This document shows positions 53,683 through 62,065 of a DNA stretch of 64,000 bases, piece by piece. Numbering within the stretch: the first letter of the stretch is position 1; each line of letters opens with the position of its first letter. Under the pieces are notes generated by a model, which was given only the letters and a program-made list of their open reading frames with translations, was not told where the DNA came from and did no database searches. This DNA comes from Lentzea albidocapillata subsp. violacea (lineage in GTDB: Bacteria; Actinomycetota; Actinomycetes; Mycobacteriales; Pseudonocardiaceae): NCBI RefSeq assembly GCF_900100275.1, contig NZ_FNET01000022.1:62001-126000 (forward strand), written 5' to 3'. A program made the translations under genes and the position numbers.

Positions 53683-54325
53683 GATCCTGCATCGTGAGGT
53701 GCGCGCGGTCGCCCCGCAGTACGACCCACGACCGTTCGACCGGCGTACCCCGCAGGTCGTGGCCGAGCCACGCCACCGACAGCACCGGTGTGGCAGGGCG
53801 GACGTCGAGCAGTCCGGCGACGCGGGGCGTGGCGAGAGCGGTGGTGCACCAGGGACACAGCTCGCCGAACCGCATCCCGTAGGCGTCGGAGAGGAACCTC
53901 CGCAGCGGGGTTGTGCCGTCGTAGCGCTCGGCGAAGCGGGGGAACCGGGACGCGCGCAGGTAGGTCGACCGCACGCCGACCGGTTCGTCCCCGCGCACGA
54001 GGACCGACTCGACGTTGATCACGTCCTGCGCGCCGATGGTCCTGACCACGACCTGTTCGCGGGCGGCGAGGTCCTGCACCAACGCGTCGAGGCCGATCCG
54101 GTGGACCTGCTTGCGGGGCGCGACGGCGGTGCCCTGCCGGCCCGCCCCGCGGACGAGCCTGCCCTCCAGCACGAGCTCGTCCATCGCCTTGCGGATGGTG
54201 GTGCGGGACATGCCGAACACGTCCGAGAGCTCGCGTTCCGGCGGGAACGGGGTGTTGTCGGGCAGCTCGTTCACCAGGTCGAGCAGCCTGGTCTTGGCCT
54301 GGAAGTAGCGCGGGATCGCGGGCAC
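53660..54325 (-). CDS. GntR/HutC family transcriptional regulator
   Basis: A 221-residue regulator. The winged helix has PFPPERELSDVFGMSRTTIRKAMDELVLEGRLVRGAGRQGTAVA, and the UTRA-type ligand domain runs from about 75 to 220 (VESVLVRGDEPVGVRSTYLRASRFP, VLSVAWLGHDLRGTPVERSWVVLRGDRAHLTM). UTRA regulators sense phosphosugars or similar. It is transcribed just after the SARP gene with a 9-bp gap, so it may be in the same transcript. The CUT1 sugar operon beyond the SARP gene is its most likely target; palindromes of the GGTCnnGACC type near both promoters are candidate sites. Confidence 0.85.
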   Translation of the reverse strand: MPAIPRYFQAKTRLLDLVNELPDNTPFPPERELSDVFGMSRTTIRKAMDELVLEGRLVRGAGRQGTAVAPRKQVHRIGLDALVQDLAAREQVVVRTIGAQDVINVESVLVRGDEPVGVRSTYLRASRFPRFAERYDGTTPLRRFLSDAYGMRFGELCPWCTTALATPRVAGLLDVRPATPVLSVAWLGHDLRGTPVERSWVVLRGDRAHLTMQDLSAPARP

Positions 54326-54334
54326 ACCCGGACG

Positions 54335-57300
54335 CTATTTCCGGCCGATAACCAGCGACTCATCGTCGGTGTCGGGCACGGAGCCGATCTCCCGGTAGAT
54401 CCGAAGAGCTTCGCTCCGGTCCCCGCCGAGGTAGGCGACCGCGGCGTCCTTCCAGCGTGACCAGGACACCTCGGCGAGGCAGTCCTGGCCGTGGCCCGCG
54501 GCGGCGAGGACGATCGGCAGGTCGACGCCGATCGGGCCGGTGATCTGGCGGCCGCGCAGCAGGACGAGCAGTTCGCCGACCTCGGCCGGGTCGCCGTTCC
54601 GGAGCGCGATGCGGGCCTTCAACGTCAGCGGGTGCTGCAACTCGCCGGGATGGCCTTTGCTCCTCGCGAGTTCCAGCGCCCGGTCCGCGTCCTCGGTGGC
54701 CCCGGTGAGATCGCCGGTCAGCAACCGGACGCGGCCGCGGGCGGCGTGCAGGTGGGACTGGCCGGGGGAGCGGGCGATCGACTCGTCCACGTGCCGGAGC
54801 GCCTCCGCGTACCTGCCGTCCCAGAACAGGTCCAGGTACCTGGAGGAGTCGAGCCAGGTGATCGTGTCGTCGTCGCCGTGCCGTTGAGCGGCCACCCGTG
54901 CCTCGGCTCTCACCGCGAGTCGTGCCTTGGCGTCGCCGAGCACGGCGTAGGCGGTGCCCGTGTTGAACAGGCACAGGCTGGGCGAGACGCCGGCCGTCCT
55001 GCGCTCGGTCACGGCCTGGCGCAGGTCGCCGATGCCCTCCGGGTCGCCCTGCTTGACCCTGGCCAGTCCCAGGGCTTCCAGCGCGATGGCCCGTTCGACG
55101 CCGGTGGTGCCCCGCAGCGCCTCCCGCGCGGCGCTGACCGCGTCGTCCAGCCTGTCCACGAGGGTCAGGGAGTGCGCGAGGTACGCCTGCACGCCGAACG
55201 CACGCTCGTCCGGCCCGGCCAGCGCGAGGAACTCGATCGTGCGGTCGAGGTGCCGTTCGGCCGCCGCGTGGTCGCCCTGGTGCCAGGTGGCGCGCCAGGA
55301 TGCTCGGGAGGCCTCGGCCGCGCCCGCGAAGTTCCTGGCACCGCAGTGGAGTTCGACGGCTTCGGCCAGTTCCCCGAGCCCTTCGCCGCTCCACGCCAGG
55401 CTCGATCCCAGCAACGTGAGCAGGCCTGCCTGGTCGGGGTGGCCGGGCGGGCAGACGGCCAGCGCGGCGCGGTAGCACCGGATCGCGGTGTCCCTGGCGG
55501 CCAGGGCGGTGGCTCTGCGTCCCGCGTCGGTCAGGGCCGTCCGTGCCTTGCGGCCCATGATGTCGCACGGTTTCCCGGAGGCCTCGGCGATCCACACCGC
55601 CTCCTGGAAGTGGTACGCCAGCAGGGGAACGTGCTCCAGCGGCAGCGCCTGCACCCACTCGGCCGCGTGGTAGTGCTTCATCGCCTTGGTACCACGCGGA
55701 ACCCGGTCGTAGGCGACGTCGCGCACCAGCACGTGGCTGAAGGCGTACTCGGCCTCGCCGAGGACCCTGCTGGTCTGGCGCTTGAGGAAGTCCCGCTGTG
55801 CCAGCACCTCCAGGCTGCGCGCGATCTCGGCGGCGTCCCGTTCCGCGACGACCGCGACCGCGCCCGGCCAGACCGCCGGACCGAGGACCGCGGCGTCCTG
55901 CAGCACGGACCTTTCCCGCTGTGGCAACGAATCCAGCCGCGCGCCGATGACGGTCTGCACCGTCTCCGGCAGGGCGTCCGGTGCGCCGTCGCGGAGCATG
56001 CGGACGTACTCGGCGGCGAAGAGCGGGTTACCTGCCGCCTGGCGCAACAGTGTCGGCACGTCGGCCACCACGTCGTGGCGGGCCATCAGGGTTTCGAGCA
56101 GCTGCGCGGTGTCCTCTTCGGACAGTGCGTCCAGCGTGATCGACTCACCTCTGACCGGTGGCCCAGGGCGTGCGGTGAGGAGCACCAGCAACGGCACGTC
56201 GTCCGCGGTGTCGGCCAGCCCGTGCAGGAAGCCGAGCAGCAGGTCGTCGGCCCAGTGCACGTCCTCGACGATCACCACCAGCGGTTCCTCCGCGAGGTGC
56301 TCGACCAGCCTGCGCCACGCCATCAGCACGTCGCTGCCCTGCGGACCGGCCCCGGCCAGCGCGCAGAGCTGCGTGACGAGCCACGGGTCGTCGCTGATCG
56401 CCTGGATCTTGGCGGTGACCGCGGCGGCGTCGTCGGTGTCGAAGATCTGCGCGTGGCTCCGCACGATCTCCGCCAGCGGCGCGAACACGTCGTCGCGCGC
56501 GAACGGGGGCGTGCGGCCGGTGAGCGTCCGGCGGCCCGTGGCGAACTCGCGGACGAGTCTGCTCTTGCCCACGCCCGGCTCGCCGACCAGCGTGATCGTC
56601 CTCGGCCGGCTCGTCGCCCTGACCTGCTCGTACGTCTCGACGAGCAGAGCCATCTCGCGCGAGCGGCCCACGAACGGCGCGTCGTCCGCGGTCGGAGTGA
56701 GCGCGCGGTCCGTCACCGGGCACGTGCCGACCTCACCTTTCGTGGTGTGGGCGAGCAATCTGAGACCGGCGTCGAGCACCGTGCCGCCGACCTCGACGCG
56801 ATCGCCGGACGTGACGAGCGCGGGCCCGGTGGACACCGCGGCGGCCGCCGGATGCTCGCCGGTGATCTCGAACGCGGCACGCACGGCCCGTGCGGCATCG
56901 TCCTCGCGGTTGACCGGCGCCCCGAAGACCGCACAGACCGTGGACCCGAGCGTCGTGACGGTGGTGCCGCCGAGAGCCTCGACGTGCCTGAGCACCTGTG
57001 CGACCGCGGTTTCCAGCCGTTCGTCGGCGGCCTCGTCCGCTCCCGGCAGCTCCAGCCGGACGACGAGGACGCTGACCTTCTTGCGTTCCAGCATGGTCTG
57101 GGTGGGGGACGGGGTGGCCGCGAGAGCCGGGTCCTGCGTGAGGATCGCCCGTTCCAGCCCGGCCAGTTCGGGTCCGGGATCGATGCCGAGCTCGGCGGCG
57201 AAGCGTTCCCGTGCCGCACGGAAGACCGCGAGCGCGTCGGCCTGCCTGCCGGACCGGTAGAGCGCGAGCATCAGCTGCCCCTGCAGGCGTTCGCGCAACG

Positions 57301-57847
57301 GGTGATCGCTCACCAGCGCCTCGAGCTCCGCGATCACCTCGCGATGACGCCCGCACGCCAGTTCGGCGTCGAACCTGTCCTCCACCGCCGCGTCGCGCAG
57401 ATGGGTGATCTCCACCAGCGCCGGCCATGTGACGCCGTCCGCCACCAGGTCCGCGAGCACGGGCCCGCGCCACAACGCCAGCGCGTCCCGCAGGATCGCG
57501 GCGGTCTGCTCGGGCCCCGGCGCGGCCGAAGCGCGGTGCAGGGCGGCCCGGAACCGGTGCAGGTCGACGCGATCCGGTTCCGCACGCAACAGGTAGCCGG
57601 GCTTGCGGGTGACGATGTCGAGCCCGGCCTTGCGCAACGCCGACACGACGTTGAGCAGGATCCCGCGTGCCGTGGGCGGATGCCCGCCGGGCCACAACGC
57701 CGCCGTGAGCTCGCTGATCGACACCACGCGGCCCGCGTTGAGCAGCAGGAGACCCAGCGTGGCCCGGCGGGTGAACCCGCCGACCCGGTGCTCCCTGCCG
57801 TTCACGCGGACCTGCAGGGGACCGAGTACCGCGAACTCGACAGACAT
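54335..57847 (-). CDS. AfsR/SARP regulator with inactive cyclase-like module
   Basis: A 1170-residue regulator. The order is OmpR-type winged helix (about 15-88), BTAD domain (95-238), a cyclase-like module (254-380), AAA/STAND ATPase (390-700; Walker A GEPGVGKS 422-429, VVIVEDVHWADD), and C-terminal TPR-like repeats (720-1165). The cyclase-like part starts ERKKVSVLVVRLE and has GSTVCAVFGAP, parallel to ERRxVTVLFxDL and GDGVMAVFGAP of class III cyclases, but both metal-binding Asp positions are replaced, so it should not be catalytic. ATG 57847 is firm. It heads a minus-strand unit with GntR and is divergent from the sugar ABC operon. SARPs usually activate secondary-metabolite genes; no such cluster is visible here. 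Confidence 0.87.
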   Translation of the reverse strand: MSVEFAVLGPLQVRVNGREHRVGGFTRRATLGLLLLNAGRVVSISELTAALWPGGHPPTARGILLNVVSALRKAGLDIVTRKPGYLLRAEPDRVDLHRFRAALHRASAAPGPEQTAAILRDALALWRGPVLADLVADGVTWPALVEITHLRDAAVEDRFDAELACGRHREVIAELEALVSDHPLRERLQGQLMLALYRSGRQADALAVFRAARERFAAELGIDPGPELAGLERAILTQDPALAATPSPTQTMLERKKVSVLVVRLELPGADEAADERLETAVAQVLRHVEALGGTTVTTLGSTVCAVFGAPVNREDDAARAVRAAFEITGEHPAAAAVSTGPALVTSGDRVEVGGTVLDAGLRLLAHTTKGEVGTCPVTDRALTPTADDAPFVGRSREMALLVETYEQVRATSRPRTITLVGEPGVGKSRLVREFATGRRTLTGRTPPFARDDVFAPLAEIVRSHAQIFDTDDAAAVTAKIQAISDDPWLVTQLCALAGAGPQGSDVLMAWRRLVEHLAEEPLVVIVEDVHWADDLLLGFLHGLADTADDVPLLVLLTARPGPPVRGESITLDALSEEDTAQLLETLMARHDVVADVPTLLRQAAGNPLFAAEYVRMLRDGAPDALPETVQTVIGARLDSLPQRERSVLQDAAVLGPAVWPGAVAVVAERDAAEIARSLEVLAQRDFLKRQTSRVLGEAEYAFSHVLVRDVAYDRVPRGTKAMKHYHAAEWVQALPLEHVPLLAYHFQEAVWIAEASGKPCDIMGRKARTALTDAGRRATALAARDTAIRCYRAALAVCPPGHPDQAGLLTLLGSSLAWSGEGLGELAEAVELHCGARNFAGAAEASRASWRATWHQGDHAAAERHLDRTIEFLALAGPDERAFGVQAYLAHSLTLVDRLDDAVSAAREALRGTTGVERAIALEALGLARVKQGDPEGIGDLRQAVTERRTAGVSPSLCLFNTGTAYAVLGDAKARLAVRAEARVAAQRHGDDDTITWLDSSRYLDLFWDGRYAEALRHVDESIARSPGQSHLHAARGRVRLLTGDLTGATEDADRALELARSKGHPGELQHPLTLKARIALRNGDPAEVGELLVLLRGRQITGPIGVDLPIVLAAAGHGQDCLAEVSWSRWKDAAVAYLGGDRSEALRIYREIGSVPDTDDESLVIGRK

Positions 57848-57848
57848 C

Positions 57849-57858
57849 GGTCTGGACC
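57849..57858. promoter_or_regulatory. Candidate GntR operator at the SARP start
   Basis: GGTCTGGACC is a near-palindrome close to the DasR core GGTCTAGACC. It lies directly before the SARP ATG at 57847 in a 102-bp divergent promoter region, where no ordinary Shine-Dalgarno is seen. It fits a UTRA-type GntR site, but a 10-bp match can be chance. Confidence 0.35.
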
Positions 57859-57927
57859 ATACCGCCGATCACCGCGCCAGACGGGTGCCTTCCTCGCCGC
57901 CACGCACTGAGAGCTTGTGGCCGCCGT

Positions 57928-57948
57928 GGTCCAGTGCCATGTTGGACC
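57928..57948. promoter_or_regulatory. Inverted repeat before the sugar-binding protein gene
   Basis: GGTCCA (57928-57933) and TGGACC (57943-57948) form a 6-bp inverted repeat with a 9-bp spacer, ending 1 bp before the ATG at 57950. The half-sites are the same as in the 57849-57858 element, suggesting one regulator for both directions. Confidence 0.35.
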
Positions 57949-57949
57949 G

Positions 57950-59329
57950 ATGGGGCGAACAAAGGTGTTCGGACTGCTGGTGGTGTGCGGGCTGCTGGCG
58001 GGATGTCTGGGGCAGACGCAGAGCGGTGATCAGGCGCGCAACGCCGACGCCAAGGAGATCACGCTGACGATCGTCGCCAACGCGGCGGTGGGCGGGAAGA
58101 ACGCGCGCGGGGCGAACTGGATCCAGAACTGGGTGATCCCGAGATTCACCGAGATGCAGAAGGCCAAGGGCGTCACGGCGACGATCAGGTTCGAGCAGAA
58201 CGGCACCGGCGACGAGGACTTCAAGACCAAGGTCGCGCTCGACCTGAAGACCGGCGGTGGCGGCGACATCATCGAGATCGACGGCATCTGGCTCGGCGAG
58301 TTCGCGCAGGCCGGGCAGATCAAGCCCCTCGACGAGGTCGTCGGCGGCACCGGCTGGGACGGCTGGAACCAGATTCCCGAGGCCGTGCAGGGGCTCGGCG
58401 AGTTCGACGGCAAGCGGTACGGCGTGCCGATGGGCACGGACGGGCGCGTGCTGTTCTTCAACAAGAAGCTGTTCGCCCAGGCCGGGTTGCCCGCGGACTG
58501 GCAACCGAAGTCGTGGCAGGACGTGCTCGACGCCGGGGCGAAGCTCAAGGCCCTCCAGGGCGTGACACCGATCCAGCTCAACGCCGGCAGCGCGATGGGC
58601 GAGGCCACGACCATGCAGGGTGTGCTGCCCGCACTCGCAGGCACCGGCAGGCCGATCTACGAGAACGGGAAGTGGCAAGGGGATTCGGCGCAGGTCAAGG
58701 ATGTGCTGACGCTCTACCAGAAGATCTACGGTGGAGGGCTCGGCGATCCCGTGCTGCAGCAGGAGGCCAACGGCCGGCAGCGCTCGTTCACGCTGTTCAG
58801 CGAGAACAGGATCGGCATCCTGCTGGAGAGCGACTACTTCTGGCGGTCCGTCGTGGAACCGAAGAACGGCGTGGCCGCGATGGCGGACCGCGACGCCGCC
58901 GTCGGCTGGGCACTGGTCCCGGCCAAGGAGCCCAGGGCGGGTGTCGGCGGGCAGGACTTCGTGAGCATGTCCGGCGGTGGCGTGCGGGTGATCAACCCGA
59001 ACACCCAGTACCCCAGGCAGGCCTGGGAGTTCATGCAGTTCCTCAACTCCGCAGAGGCCGTCAAGGAGTCGCTCGCCGGCACCGCGCAGCTCACCCAGCG
59101 CCAGGACGTCAACGACCAGGTGCTCGGCGGCGACCCGATGCTGTCGTTCATCGCCGAGAAGGTCCTGCCGATCACCCGGTACCGGCCGGGCCTCGCGGAC
59201 TACCCGAAGGTGTCGGCCGCGCTGCAACAGGCGACCGCGGACGTGGTGTCCGGCAAGAGCCCGGACGAGGTGGCTACCGCCTATCGCGCGGCGCTGGTCA
59301 AGGCCGTCGGCGAGGCCAATGTCGGCTAG
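57950..59329 (+). CDS. CUT1 ABC transporter sugar-binding lipoprotein
   Basis: A 459-residue extracellular solute-binding protein, family 1. The lipobox is GLLAGC with Cys19. Family features: GDIIEIDGIWLGEFAQAGQIKPLDE, YGVPMGTDGRVLFFNKKLFAQAGL, and a C-terminal helix set (QAWEFMQFLNSAEAVKE). It binds an oligosaccharide and delivers it to the permeases encoded next. ATG 57950 is chosen over the upstream frame start at 57917. It opens a five-gene operon ending at 62760. The ligand cannot be told from sequence; the dioxygenase at the operon end hints at a modified sugar or an amino-sugar compound. Confidence 0.87.
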   Translation: MGRTKVFGLLVVCGLLAGCLGQTQSGDQARNADAKEITLTIVANAAVGGKNARGANWIQNWVIPRFTEMQKAKGVTATIRFEQNGTGDEDFKTKVALDLKTGGGGDIIEIDGIWLGEFAQAGQIKPLDEVVGGTGWDGWNQIPEAVQGLGEFDGKRYGVPMGTDGRVLFFNKKLFAQAGLPADWQPKSWQDVLDAGAKLKALQGVTPIQLNAGSAMGEATTMQGVLPALAGTGRPIYENGKWQGDSAQVKDVLTLYQKIYGGGLGDPVLQQEANGRQRSFTLFSENRIGILLESDYFWRSVVEPKNGVAAMADRDAAVGWALVPAKEPRAGVGGQDFVSMSGGGVRVINPNTQYPRQAWEFMQFLNSAEAVKESLAGTAQLTQRQDVNDQVLGGDPMLSFIAEKVLPITRYRPGLADYPKVSAALQQATADVVSGKSPDEVATAYRAALVKAVGEANVG

Positions 59330-59342
59330 TGGCGTCTGCAGG

Positions 59343-59367
59343 TACTACCGCCCTGCGGCTGGTAGTA
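59343..59367 (+). promoter_or_regulatory. Intercistronic hairpin after the sugar-binding protein gene
   Basis: TACTACC (59343-59349) and GGTAGTA (59361-59367) form a 7-bp stem with an 11-nt GC-rich loop, 14 bp after the binding-protein stop. Such stem-loops commonly give higher level of the first gene than of the permeases. It also argues against GTG 59329 as the permease start. Confidence 0.45.
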
Positions 59368-59397
59368 GTTGCAGGTGCCATGGCAGCAGGCGGTGCG

Positions 59398-60264
59398 ATG
59401 GATAGCTCTGGCCTGGGCGTCCGGCGCGCCGTCGGGTTCGTCGCGCCGGCGCTGGTCCTGATCGGGATCTTCCTGGTCTTCCCGGCGCTGTGGACGCTCT
59501 ACATCGGCATCACGAACTACCAGCTCACCGGGCCCGCGGCGGCGAACCCCCAGGTGGTCGGGCTCGACAACCTGGTCGAGGCCGTCCGCGACCCGCTGTT
59601 CACCAACTCGCTGTGGCTGACGGCGTTGTTCGTGCTGTTCTCGGCCGTCATCGGGCAGAACGTGCTCGGCTTCCTGCTGGCGTGGCTGCTGCGCTCGGTC
59701 AGCCCGTGGCTGCGGCGCACGACCGAGGGCCTGGTGCTGCTCTCCTGGATCCTGCCCAGCACGGTCGTGGCGTTCCTGTGGTTCGCCGTGCTGAGCCGCG
59801 ACACGGGCACCCTGGGACTGCTGCTCGGGCAGCCGGAGACGTCGTGGCTGGTGCAGTACCCGATGACCAGCCTGATCATCTTCAACATCTGGCGCGGCAC
59901 GGCGTTCTCGATGCTGCTCTACACCTCGGCGCTGGCCGCGGTGCCGCCCTCGCAGCTGGAGACCGCACGGCTGGTGGGCGCGTCGGGCTGGCAGACCGTG
60001 CGGGACGTGGTGTTCCCGCACATCCGCGGGCACGTGCTGACGAACACGCTGCTGATCAGCCTGTGGACGGCCAACGACTTCACGCCGTTCCTGCTGACGT
60101 CCGGTGGCCCGAACCACCAGTCCGAGGTGCTGCCGGTGCTGATCTACCGGCAGGCGCTGGAGGGAGGTCAGCTCGGGTACGCGTCGGCGATGTCGATGCT
60201 GCTGCTCCTGGGCAACCTGGCGATCGCCCTGGTGTACCTGCGGCTCCTGCGGAGGCGGGCGTGA
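59398..60264 (+). CDS. CUT1 ABC transporter permease, MalF-type
   Basis: A permease of about 288 residues with six helices, beginning GFVAPALVLIGIFLVFPALWTLYIGITNY, as in single-domain MalF-type proteins. The EAA loop is LETARLVGASGWQTVRDVVFPHIRG (consensus EAAxxDGAxxxQxFxxIxLP, here with ETA and VGA), which contacts the ATPase. The start could be ATG 59398, ATG 59380 or GTG 59329; I chose 59398 because AGGCGGTG lies upstream and the hairpin separates it from the earlier codons. The stop overlaps the next start by GTGA. Partner: MalG-type protein next. Confidence 0.88.
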   Translation: MDSSGLGVRRAVGFVAPALVLIGIFLVFPALWTLYIGITNYQLTGPAAANPQVVGLDNLVEAVRDPLFTNSLWLTALFVLFSAVIGQNVLGFLLAWLLRSVSPWLRRTTEGLVLLSWILPSTVVAFLWFAVLSRDTGTLGLLLGQPETSWLVQYPMTSLIIFNIWRGTAFSMLLYTSALAAVPPSQLETARLVGASGWQTVRDVVFPHIRGHVLTNTLLISLWTANDFTPFLLTSGGPNHQSEVLPVLIYRQALEGGQLGYASAMSMLLLLGNLAIALVYLRLLRRRA

Positions 60265-61082
60265 GTCCTCTGTGGATCGTCCGGCGGATCGGCTTCTACG
60301 TGCTGATCACGGTGGTGCTGGCGTTCTTCGCGGTGCCGATGCTGTGGCTGGCCTCGGCGCCGTTCGACGCGAAGCCCGGACTGGGGTTGCGCTGGCCGGA
60401 CTGGACGCTGCGTAACGTCGTGGCGACCTTCGAGCACCCGTACACGCTGACGTCGCTGGTGAACTCGCTGGTGCTGTGCGTGATCGCGACCGTGGTGACG
60501 ACGGTGCTCGCGGCGCTGGCGGCCTACGCGTTGTCACGGGTGCGGATCCCCGGCCGGGACCTGCTGCTGTACCTGCTCCTGTTGTTGTCCAGCGTCGTCA
60601 CGGGCACGGCCGCGATGGTGCCGATCTTCGTGATGATGCTGCAGCTCGGCCTGATCAACTCGCAGTTCGGCACGGCGCTGGTGATCGCGGGCGGCATGCT
60701 GCCCGCGGCCATCTTCATCCTCAAGGACTTCATGGACGCCGTGCCGCGGTCGTACGAGGAGTCGGCGCGGGTGTTCGGCGCCTCACCCCGGCAGGTGCTC
60801 GCCCACGTCGTCCTGCCGGTCGCGCGGCCTGGCGTCGCGACGATCTTCGTGTGGGCGTTCGTCAACGCCTGGGGCAACTTCCTGCTGCCGTTCCTGCTGC
60901 TGCGCGACGTCGGCCAGCAGCCGGCGGCCGTGCTGCTGCGCACCCTCTACGACGAGGGCGGCAGCGCCAACCTGACGGTGATCCCGGTGTTCTCGCTGTT
61001 GTACTCGATCCCGGTGGTCGTGCTGTACCTGTTCGTGAGCAAGCGGTACGGGTTCCGATTCCACGGAGGCATCAAGAGCTGA
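60261..61082 (+). CDS. CUT1 ABC transporter permease, MalG-type
   Basis: A 273-residue permease with six helices (FYVLITVVLAFFAVPMLWLA, LVNSLVLCVIATVVTTVLAALAAYALSR, LLLYLLLLLSSVVTGTAAMV, and so on). YEESARVFGASPRQVLAHVVLPVARPG is the EAA loop. GTG 60261 overlaps the TGA of the MalF-type gene; the stop touches the ATG of the ATPase (TGATG). It forms the channel with the preceding protein. Family CUT1 imports di- and oligosaccharides. Confidence 0.9.
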   Translation: MSPLWIVRRIGFYVLITVVLAFFAVPMLWLASAPFDAKPGLGLRWPDWTLRNVVATFEHPYTLTSLVNSLVLCVIATVVTTVLAALAAYALSRVRIPGRDLLLYLLLLLSSVVTGTAAMVPIFVMMLQLGLINSQFGTALVIAGGMLPAAIFILKDFMDAVPRSYEESARVFGASPRQVLAHVVLPVARPGVATIFVWAFVNAWGNFLLPFLLLRDVGQQPAAVLLRTLYDEGGSANLTVIPVFSLLYSIPVVVLYLFVSKRYGFRFHGGIKS

Positions 61083-62065
61083 TGGCGGGTATCACTGTCG
61101 AGGATCTGTCCACTGTGTACCCCAACGGGGTGCGGGCGGTGGACGCGCTGGACCTGGAGATCGCCGACGGCGAGCTGTTCGCCCTGCTCGGCCCGTCCGG
61201 CTGCGGCAAGACCACGTTGCTGCGCACGATCGCGGGCCTGGAGGGCGCCACCGACGGAGCCGTGGCGATCGGCGACCGCGACGTCACGCGGCTGCAGCCC
61301 GGTGAGCGCCGGGTGGCGATGGTGTTCCAGGACTACGCGCTGTTCCCGCACATGACGGTGTCGGAGAACATCGCCTACCCGCTGCGGGTGCGGGGCGTCG
61401 CGAAGTCCGTGCAGCAGGAGACGGCCGTGCGCACCGCCGAAGGGCTGAGCCTGGGCGCCCTGCTGGACCGGCGGCCCGGCCAGCTCTCGGGCGGTCAGCA
61501 GCAACGGGCGGCGCTCGCCCGCGCGGTCGCGGCGTCGGCCGAGGTGTTGCTGCTGGACGAACCGCTGTCCAATCTGGACGCAAGGCTGCGGCTGGAGGCG
61601 CGGACGTTCCTCAAGAGGCTGCAGCGCGAGCTGGCGCTGACGACGGTGTTCGTGACGCACGACCAGGCCGAGGCGCTGGCGCTGGCCGACCGGATCGCGG
61701 TGATGGACGCCGGTCGGATCCGGCAGCTCGGCACGCCGCGCGAGGTGTTCCAGCGGCCCGCGGACACGTTCGTCGCGAACTTCATCGGCTCGACGCCCAT
61801 GAACCTCGTGCCGCGCGGCTCGCAGATAATCGGCGTGCGGCCCGAATACCTGTCACCCGCCGCGGAAGGACTGTTCACCGGCGTGGTGTCCATTGTGGAG
61901 AACCTCGGCGTGACGTCGCTGGTGACGCTCGACTGCGGCGAGGACCAGATCGGCTACGTCGTGCCCGAGGACGACGAGCCCGCGATCGGCACGACGGTGA
62001 CCGTGGATGCCCCGCCGGCGCGCGTTCTGCGTTACGACAAGGAGACCGGCCAACTCGTGAGGTGA
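61082..62065 (+). CDS. CUT1 ABC transporter ATP-binding protein, MalK-type
   Basis: A 327-residue ATPase: Walker A GPSGCGKTTL (38-47), Q-loop VFQDYALFPHMTV, signature LSGGQQQRAALARAV, Walker B LLLDEPLSNLDA, H-loop FVTHDQAEALAL, and a regulatory C-terminus with IIGVRPEYLSP (MalK TOBE). The TOBE part is short for MalK (which is usually about 370 aa), but this is seen in other sugar ATPases. A dedicated ATPase in the operon is notable, because many actinobacterial CUT1 systems share MsiK. It overlaps both neighbours by one to four bases. Confidence 0.9.
   Translation: MAGITVEDLSTVYPNGVRAVDALDLEIADGELFALLGPSGCGKTTLLRTIAGLEGATDGAVAIGDRDVTRLQPGERRVAMVFQDYALFPHMTVSENIAYPLRVRGVAKSVQQETAVRTAEGLSLGALLDRRPGQLSGGQQQRAALARAVAASAEVLLLDEPLSNLDARLRLEARTFLKRLQRELALTTVFVTHDQAEALALADRIAVMDAGRIRQLGTPREVFQRPADTFVANFIGSTPMNLVPRGSQIIGVRPEYLSPAAEGLFTGVVSIVENLGVTSLVTLDCGEDQIGYVVPEDDEPAIGTTVTVDAPPARVLRYDKETGQLVR

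Noticed and set aside
41133..57847. Antibiotic biosynthetic cluster suggested by SARP and LuxR regulators
   Set aside because: No PKS, NRPS, terpene, RiPP or tailoring set is present between or around them; regulators appear as isolated genes.
54491..57910. 1139-codon open frame on the plus strand opposite the SARP gene
   Set aside because: Composition is Arg/Gln/Val-rich without domains and the frame mirrors codon positions of the SARP gene; high-GC genes produce such shadows.
59329..59398. GTG 59329 as start of the MalF-type permease
   Set aside because: It would place a hairpin and a Gly/Ala-rich leader inside the protein; ATG 59398 or 59380 fits family N-termini better.
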